Shown piece after piece: positions 43,601 to 52,600 of a stretch of 64,000 nt of DNA. The notes beneath the pieces are model-generated. The model was not told where the DNA came from. It searched no databases and worked only from the letters and a program-made list of their open reading frames with translations. How positions within the stretch are numbered: the first letter of the stretch is position 1; each line of letters starts with the position of its first letter. The stretch comes from Arabiibacter massiliensis (GTDB lineage Bacteria; Actinomycetota; Coriobacteriia; Coriobacteriales; Eggerthellaceae): positions 1,488,001 through 1,552,000 of the forward strand of contig NZ_LT827021.1 in NCBI RefSeq assembly GCF_900169505.1. The letters are read 5' to 3'. A program made the translations under genes and the position numbers.

Positions 43601-46600
43601 GCCCTCGCCCACAAGGGCGATGCCGGCCGCGTCGGCGCCGCCGGCCTTCACCCACAGGACCGCGGCGTAGGTCTTCTCGTCGGTCGGATCGAACGTGATG
43701 CGCAGGGTGCCGCCGGTCTGGTCGCTCCATCCGCCGGCCTTCGTCACCGTGAAGCCCTGCGGAACGTCGCCGAGCGAAAGATCGCTCGTCGCGTCGGTCG
43801 CCGTCACGCGCACGAGCTTCTCAGCGCTCTTCGTGCCCACCTGCTGAGGGTCGAACTCCAGCAGCTTCGGATCCACGGTCACCGAGGAGCGATGTCCCTG
43901 GCCCGTGAGCGTGACCGGCACGGAATCGGCGCCGTTAGCCTCGATCCACATGACGGCTCCGTAGCTCTTGGCTTCGGTGGGGTCGAACGTCACGCGCAGG
44001 GTCCCGCCCGTGCGCGCGCCCCAGCCGTCGGCCGGATTCACCGTGAAGCCGTCGGGCGCATGATAGGTCAAGTCGCCCGAGAGGCCCGCAGCCGACACCC
44101 GCAGCGTCTGCTCGGCGCTATGGTCGTCCACCGGCACGTAGCCGAAGGCCAGAAGCCCCGGATCGGCGGCGATGGCGGCGTCGACGCCCTCGCCCGTGAG
44201 GGCGACCGGCGCGGCGTCGGCCCCCTCGGCCTCTATCCACATCACGGCGCTGTAGCTCTGGGCCGCCGTGGGGTCGAAGGTGATGCGCAGGGTGCCGCCC
44301 GTGAGCGCGCTCCACCCGTCGGCCTCCGTCACCGTGAAGCCGTCGGGCACGTTGTAAGTCATATTCTGGTCGAGCCCGCTCGCCCGCACCTCCACCAGCT
44401 GCTCGGCGCTCTTGGTGCCCACCGGCTGCTTGCCGAAGGCCACGCGGCCCGGATCAACCGCGATGGCGGCGCTGCGGCCCACGCCCGTGAGCGTTACCGC
44501 AGCTCCGTCGGCACCGTCGGCCGACAGGCGCAGCACGCCGCCGTAGGCCTTGGCCTCGGTGGGGTCGAACGTCACGCGCAGGGTGCCGCCCGTGAGCGCG
44601 CTCCACCCCTCGGCCGGAACGACCGTGAAGCCTTCCGGCACGGCGTAGGCCATGCCGCCCGTGAGCCCCGTGGCCGTCACCTGCACCAGCTGCTCGGCGC
44701 TCTTGGTGGCCACGGCCTGGTTGCCGAAGTCCACCAGGCTCGGCGTCGCCGCTATGGACACCGAGCGCCCCTCGCCGGCCAGGGCCACCGCGGCCCCGTC
44801 GGCACCGTCGGCGCTCACCAGCAGATCGCCGGTGTAGGCCTTCGCCTCGATCGGGTCGAACGTCACGCGCAGGGTGCCGCCCGTGCGCGCGTCCCAGCCG
44901 TCGGCCTCCATCACCGTGAAGCCGTCCGGCACGTCGATGCGCAGGTCGGACGCGAGCCCGCTCGCGCTCACGCGCACGAGCTGCTCGGCGCTCTTGGTGG
45001 CCACGGCCTGCCCCCCGAAGTCCAAGCGGCCCGGGCTCACGGCGATGGCCGTGGTCAGGCCCGTACCCGTAAGCGTCACGCTCGCGGCGTCGCCGCCGTC
45101 GGCCTCGATGAGCAGCACGCCGCCGTAGACCTTGGCTTCGGTCGGGTCGAACGTCACCCGCAGCTCGCCGCCGGCACGCGCGTCCCAGCCCTCGGCGGGC
45201 ACGACCGTGAAGCCGCCCGGCGCCGTATACGACAGGTCGCCCGTGAGGCCCGAGGCCGTCACGCGCACGCGCTGCTCGGCGCTCTTGGTGGCCACCGGCT
45301 GCTTGCCGAAGGCCAGGCGGCCCGGGCTCGCCGCGATGCTCGGCGCCTCGCCCTTGCCGGTGAGCGCCACCTGCGCCGCATCGGCCCCGTCGGCGTCGAT
45401 GCTCAGCACGCCGCCGTAATTCCTCGCCTCGGTCGGGTCGAACGTCACGCGCAGGGTTCCGCCCGTGCGCGCGCTCCACCCGTCGGCCGGCACGACCGTG
45501 AAGCCGTCCGGCGCAGCGACGACCATGTCCGCGTCGAGCCCCTCGGCCTTCACCTCCACCAGCTGCTCGGCGCTCTTCGTTCCCACGATCTGCCGCCCGA
45601 AGTCGAGCTTACCGGGCATCGCCGCGATAGCGGCCGTGCGGCCCGTGCCCGAAAGGGCCACCGCGGCCCCGTCGGCGCCGTCGGCGCTCACCAGCAGATC
45701 GGCGGCGTACGCGCGCGCCTCAGTCGGATTGAACGTCACGCGCAGCTCGCCGCCCGTGCGGTCGTTCCAGCCCTCGGCAGGCACCGCCGTGAAGCCGGCC
45801 GGCGCCGTGACCTCGAGGTCGCCCGTCAGGCCCGAGGCCGTCACGCGCACGCGCTGCTCGGCGCTCATGGTGCCCACGGCCTGGTTGCCGAAGTCCAGAT
45901 GGTCGGGCGTCGCCCGCACCATCGCCTCGCGCCCCTCGCCCGCGAGCGCGACCAGGGCGGCCGCGCCTCCGGCCTCGATGCGCAGCATACCGCCGTAGGC
46001 CTTGGCCTCGGTCGGATCGAACGTGACGCGCAACTCGCCGCCCGTGCGGGGGTTCCACCCCTCGGCCGGCACGACCGTGAAGCCGTCAGGCGCCGTCGCC
46101 GTCATATCCGCGCCAAGCCCGCTCGCGCTCACGCGCACGCGCTGCTCGGCGCTCTTGGCGCCCACCGGCTGCGGCCCGAAGGCCAGCTTGCCCGGGTCGG
46201 CCTTGATGCTGGCCGAAACCCCCTCGCCGGCAAGCGCCACGGACGCGGCCGCTCCGCCGGAATCGGGGGCGCCAATCTGCAGCATGCCGCCGTACGTCGT
46301 CGCCCGATCGGGCGCGAACGTCACGCGCAGCGTGCCGCCTGTGCGCGGGTTCCACCCCGCCGCGGGCTCCGCCTTGAAGCCGTCAGGCACGTTCCAGGTC
46401 AAATCGCCGCCCAAGCTGGAGGCGCTCACCTCCACCAGCTTCGCCGCGCTCGCCGATCCCACGGGCTGGCCGCCGAAGTCCAGCTTCTCGGGCGTCGCCT
46501 TGATGATCGACTGCCGCCCCTGACCCGTCAGAAACGCGGTGGACCAGCTACCCTGGCTGCCCACCTCGAGCTCTTCGTAATAGGACTTGGCCTCGGTCGG

Positions 46601-49600
46601 CGCGAACCTCGCGATCAGGTCGCCGCCGGTCCGGGCGTTCCAGTTGAGAGCCTTCGTCACCTTGAAGCCCGCAGGCACGGCTATCTCGAGGTCGGCCTGG
46701 GCGTTGTACGCGGACACGTGGATGCGCTGCTCGGCGCTTTCGGTGCCCACGGGCTGGCTGCCGAATTCGTTGAAGACCGGCAGTATGACGATGGTCGGCA
46801 TGCTTCCCGTGCCCTCGAGCGCGATCGGCGTCGCCTTCGTAGTGCCGGAGACGATGGAAAGCACGCCGTCGTACATCTTCTCGCTCGCGGGGCTGAACGT
46901 CACGCGCAGATCGCCGCCCGTGCGCGGGTTCCAGTTGTCGGCGGGCTTGATCTCGAAACCCTCCGGCGTCTCGAAGGTCATGTCGTTCGAGAGGCCGACG
47001 GCCTTCACCGTCACGCGCTTCTCGGCGCTCTTCGTGTTCACCGTCTGGTGGCCGAAATCCAAGCGATGGGGCGCGACCTCGATCTTCGCCGTCACGCCCT
47101 CTCCCGTGAGCGCCACCGGCGCGGCGTCGGCACCGTCAGCGCCAATCCACAGCACGTCGGCATAGCTTTTGACCTCAGCGGGCGCGAACGTCACGTACAG
47201 CTGGCCGCCGCTTCGCGGATTCCAGTCGTCGCCCGGCACCACTTTGAAGCCCTCGGGCGCCTCGAACGCGATGTTCGAGTCAAGGCCCGACGCCGCCACC
47301 GTTATGGTGAGCGTCTCGCTCTCGGTGCCCACGCCCTGCATGCCGAACGCCAGAAGCCCGGGGTCGGCAGCCACGGCCACCTCGCGGCCCTCGCCTGCGA
47401 GCGCCACCATCGTGGCGTCGGCGCCGTCGGCCTCCACCGTGAGCATCTCGCCGTAGGGCTTGGCCTGCACAGGATCGAACGTCACGCGCAGGGTGCCTCC
47501 CTCGCGCGCGTCCCACCCATCGGCGGGAACCACGGTGAATCCCTCGGGCGCGCTGACCTCGAGGTCGCTCTCCAACCCGGAGGCCTTCACCTGCACGCGC
47601 TGCTCGGCGCTCTTCGTGGCCACCGGCTGGAGGCCGAATGACAGGCGCTTCGCCGACACGTCCACCGTCGTCTCGCGCCCTTCGCCCGTCAGCGTCACGG
47701 GCGCCACGACGGCACCCGATGTTCCCTCGGCCTTCAGCCACAGCATGCCGCCGTAACTCTTGGCCTCGAGGGGGTCGAACGTGACGCGCAAGATCCCGCC
47801 CGTGCGCGGGTTCCAGCCCTCGGCGGGAACCACGGTGAAGCCGTCGGGCGCCTCGATGGCCATATCGCTCTTGAGGCCCGAAGCCGCCACCTTCACGCGC
47901 TGCTCGGCGCTCTTCGTGGCCACGGCCTGGTAGCCGAAGGCCAGAAGCCCCGGATCGGCCACGATAACCGAAGCGCGCCCCTCGCCCGTGAGCACCACGG
48001 GCACGTCGGGGGCGCCTTCCGAGCGCAGCCACAGCACCCCGCCGTAGCTCTTGTTCTCGGTGGGATCGAACGTCACGCGCAGCTCGCCGCCGAAAAGCCC
48101 GCTCCACCCTTCGGCGGGCGTCACGGTGAAGCCCTCGGGGGCCTCGATGGTCATATCGGCCGTAAGCTCGCTGGCGCTCACGCGCAGGCGCTGCTCGGCG
48201 CTCTTGGCGTTCACCGGCTGCACGCCGAAGGCCAGAAGCCCCGGATCGGCCGCTATGAGGGGGTTGGGCGGGGCCGCCACGCGCGTATGCCGCGCGTTCG
48301 CGCCGTCCACCTGGTAGTATCCGGATGGCTCGTTATACACCGCAGGCTTCAGCTCCTCGCCGTCGCGCTCGACGGCGCCTTCTGCCTTCACGCCGTTCTC
48401 CAGCACGAGGCCGCTGGAGTGGAACGTCCGCACGCCGCCCGTATTGCCCTTCGCATCGACGATGCCGCCGCGAACGGTGCCCTTGATGAGGGCGCTCAGG
48501 CCCACCGACAGGTCGCCGGGGCCGCCCTCGAGCAAGAGGTGTCCGCCGTTCACCGTCAGCGCCCCCAGGGAGAAGAGGCCGGTCGACGTGCCGCCGTCCG
48601 AGGCTTCGCCGCCCGAGGCGATGAGCGACCCCGAGCCGCCGATGGTCAGGCTGCCCTCCGCGTACACGCCGTAGGTTGCCGCGGCGTCCTTCGCCGTGCT
48701 CTTGAAGGCGCTCACGGACTCGGGCGCCAAGACGATGGCGGCGTCATCGGCGGCGCTCACGGTCAGGGCCGTCTCGCCCCACGTCTCGAACTGCACCCCT
48801 TTGAGCGTGAGCGTGTGCCCAGCTGCGCTCCACGTCACGCCCTTGCCCGGGTACTCCTGGGTTTTGAGCGAGTCGGTGTACAGCGACCATTCCGCGCCCA
48901 CGCCGCCGAAGTACAGGCCTGCGGCAGCCAGGTTGTTCTCGAACTCGACGAAGCGGGCCGGCGTCTTGCCTACCAGATAGCACCCCTCGCTCCACGTCAC
49001 GTCCTTCGCGTTGGAACCGTAGCGGTCCACCGATCCCGTCACCGTGAGGTTGGGGTGCGCCGGCTCCTCGTTGGCGTGCACGCCGGCCGTGTCGCCGATG
49101 GCGGTGACGTCGTTGGCCGTGACCGTGAGCAAGGGCGCGTCGATGCCGTAGCGGTTGCCGCGCGTCCACGACCCGCCGGCAGTAACCAAAAGCGAGCCCT
49201 CGCCCGCTATGGTAAGGGGTCCGTCCGATTGCAGGGCGGCCGCGGTGTCGTTGCTCATGTCCATCCACGCGTCGCCTCTGATGGTGTTCTTAGTGCCGGG
49301 CTGCAGGGTGATGGCAGCATCGGGATCGGGCGACACCGAGAGCCCCACCAAGCCGTCGGTCTGGTAGGTGAAGTTGTTCAGCTTGAGGTTCTTGCCCTCC
49401 ACGCTCCACGTGGTACCCTCGCCATCGTACTTGCTGGTGCGCGAGGGGTTGGCGAACAGCGACCACGGGTTGCCGGGCACGTTGCCCTCGGGCCCGAAGT
49501 ACAGCGCGCCCCGCGGGTCGAACTGCGAGAACCGCACGTAGCGGGCGTCGATTCCATCGGCGAGGTAGCGGCCGTCCTTCCACACGGCCTCCTTGAGCTG

Positions 49601-52600
49601 CCCGCCGCTCTTATCCGCGCTGCCCCACACCAGCGTGTTGTGCGCGGGCTCGGAGGACGCCGACACGCCGGCCGTCCTGCCCGAGGCGATGAGAAGGGTG
49701 TCGACCACCTTGAGCTGGTCGGCCTTCACGCCAAAGGACTCTCCCCCAAGGCCCGGGGAGCCGCCCGTGGCGTTGAGGGCGCCCCTCCCGCTGATCTCCA
49801 GCGGACCCCAGGCATGGATGCCGTAGGATTCCTCCCCTTCGTTGGCCGTGCTCTTGAGGGTATTCGTCGAGCCGACCGCCGCCGCCACGGTGGCATCGTC
49901 GTCGTTCTTCACCTCGAGCGCCGTGTTGTGACTCGTGGTGAGGTTGAAGTTCTCCAGCACGAGCATAGTGCCGTACACCGCCCATGCGTCGCGTTGGCCC
50001 GCGTACTCGATGGCGTAGTGCGGGTCGGTGAACAGCGACCACTTATTGAACTGCGAGTCGTCGCGCGGCCCGAAGTACAGCGGCGTGTCATGGGAGGTGA
50101 TGCGCACGTACGGGCAGGGATTGCCGTTTATGACGATCGCGTGGGTGTACTGGTCCCATCGGGGAGTCTCCAGCTGCGAGTCGCGGGAGTCGCCTCCCAG
50201 TATGTCCACGTTGTCCTTGAACGGGGTCGTCTCGGTGTTCACCCAGAAGGCGCCCCGGCCCGAGGAGGTGCCCTCGAAGGAGCCCTTCTCGTAGGACAGG
50301 CTCCCGGCCCGCAAGCCGTTGCCCGCGAACTTGCCTTCGATGGAGACCGACAGCGAGCCGCCGGCGAACGTCGTCTTGCCGCTGCTCACCACACCGTGCA
50401 TCAGCTGGCGGTCCCGTCCCCCCTTTGCCGTGACCTTCAGCATGCCGCCCTTGAGCACGAGGTTCTTGCCGTCCCCCCTGCCCGCCACGCTCACGGCCGC
50501 GTTGTAATCATCATCAGCGCGGTAATCATCGTCATAGCTGCCCGGATCGTCCTGGGCGCTCGCAGTGCCCTCGCCGGCTGCATCGGTGCCGTCGAGTCGG
50601 GTCTCCGCCTTCACTTCCAGCACCGCGCGATCATCGCCCTCGATGGTCAGGCCGTCGGGGGCTTCGATGGCGTGGGTAGGAAAGTCGCTCACCGAGTTGC
50701 GGCACTCGATGGTGCTCGTACCCTCCTTCAGGCGGATCGTCGCATTGCCCTGGATGACGAGCGCGGTGGTCTGCTGCGAGGTGTATTCGAAGTTGGACAG
50801 TACGAGCGCATTGCCGTCAACGCTCCAGCCGCTACCGGTGTAGGGATGCTTGCGCTCGGCATCGGTGTAGAGCGACCAGACGCCCTCGATGCTTCCGAAG
50901 TAGAGGGGACCGGTGGGCCCGGGCGTATGCTCCGTGACGTTTACGACCTGCGCGCGATAGCCGTTCACCATGTAGCATTTGGTCCTCGCGTTGTAGGAGG
51001 CCTCCTGCATGGCCTCCTCTTTGTCGCGGTGGACATGCCCCCTCACGATGAGGTTGCGGAACTCCGATTCCTCGTTCGAATAGAAGCCCGCCGTGTTGCC
51101 CAGCGCTTCGACCCCGCCGCCGCCTACCAGCTGGTACTTGTTAACGCGGAAGCCGTATGACGAGCCGCCCTCAGCCTGTTGCGCCTCGGCGCGCAGGTAG
51201 CCGCCGGTCTGCAGGATGTTATGAGCCTCGATGCCGATGGAGTCGCCCTCCATCGACGTGGGGGCCGCAAACGCCTCGAGGGTCGCGTTGCCCGAGAAGG
51301 TAAAATCGGATTCTGCCTTGATGCCCCGCTTCTGCCCTGGGCCCGCGCCCACGCTCGCCACTACGCTGTTGAACGAGCCGACGGTGGCTCCGTCGTAGAG
51401 GTAGAGCGCGGTGTTGGCGGTGGTGTAGTAGCTGAAATACGACAGTTCGAGCGTTTTGCCGTTCGCCTTCCAGTTCTTGCCGTCGTAGGGCTTCGTGCAC
51501 TGCGCATCGGTAAAAAGCGACCATTCATTGTCGGGATTGCGGTTTAACGGACCGAAATACAGCGTGTCGGATGCCGTATCGCCTATCCTCAGCCGTCGCG
51601 CGTACGCATCTTGCGCCAGGTAGCGCATATGCTCCGGGCTGTATATGGCGTGTATGAAATCATCGCTGCCAAGCTCCTTGGTACCGACGGTCTGCTGATA
51701 GGGGATATCGGGCGCGACTTCCGCGTACACGGCCCCCGAACGGCCCTGCGCGTAGATCTTCGACCTCTCTACCTTCAGAAGCCCGCCCTTGCCCTGCGCC
51801 GTCTTGCTCACGTGCAGTCCGAAGCCGAGCATCGCTTGGCCCTGCTCGGCGGCATCGCGCGCGTCCACCGTACTGCGGGAGACGGTGAGCCCCGTCGCTT
51901 GGATGCCGTAGCCGGTGCCGTGCTCGGAGGAGCGCGCTCCGAGCGCCTCGACGTTCGCGTTGCGCAGCGTCAGCTCGCCTGCGGCAATGCCCGAACTCTT
52001 CCGCCTTGTGAGATTCCCCGCCGTGCCGACGGCCTTGAGCGTGGCGCCCTCGCTTCCCGTGATGACGAGGGGCGCGGTCGCCTTGATGGCAGCTGCATCC
52101 TCCCTGTCGGCGGGACCGCTGGCCGCGAGGGCGTTCTGCCCCTCGAAGGCTATCTCGGCCGGCGCGTCGTACACGCTCAGGGCCGTGGTGCCCTCGGTCC
52201 GGTACGTGAAGCCGTTGAGGCGAAGCGTGTTGCCCCGGGCGCTCCACCGCGCGCTTGCGGGGTACTCGCTCGCGTACGCCGCGTCGGTGTAGAGTGTCCA
52301 GTCGCCCTCCGGGTGCGCTCGGTCCTTCGGCGCGAAGTAGAGAGGGCCTTCGGGCACGAGGGAGCTGATATAGGTTTCCCTGTTCGTCCCGCCCTCGCCT
52401 TCGTAAGCACGTAAGCTTTTGTTGAAGTGCGCCTCCGTGAGGTCGCCGCTCGTGCGGTCGGCGCGGCCTTGCGCCTTCACGAGCGACGTCGGGCCGAACG
52501 CCCTGCCTGTCTGCATGCTCGACGAGTCGCCCGTCGCATGCAGGGTGCCGTCGGAGATATCGCCGCCAACCGCCGACCTCACGCCGACGCAGATGTCGCC

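Noticed and set aside
42617..47641. Plus-strand ORF of 1,674 codons opposite the giant gene
   Set aside because: It is the antisense shadow of the 291-bp repeats: low stop density comes from GC-rich codon use and repetition. The product is His/Arg/Leu-rich with no domain; the sense frame has signal peptide, repeats and anchor.
37784..48256. Tandem repeats considered as a CRISPR array
   Set aside because: The period is 291 bp with no short identical repeat and unique spacer structure; every unit is in frame and encodes a domain.
48287..51160. Plus-strand ORF of 957 codons opposite the YFGP-module region
   Set aside because: Antisense to a region with clear protein-level modular repeats on the minus strand; no recognisable motif in the plus-strand product.
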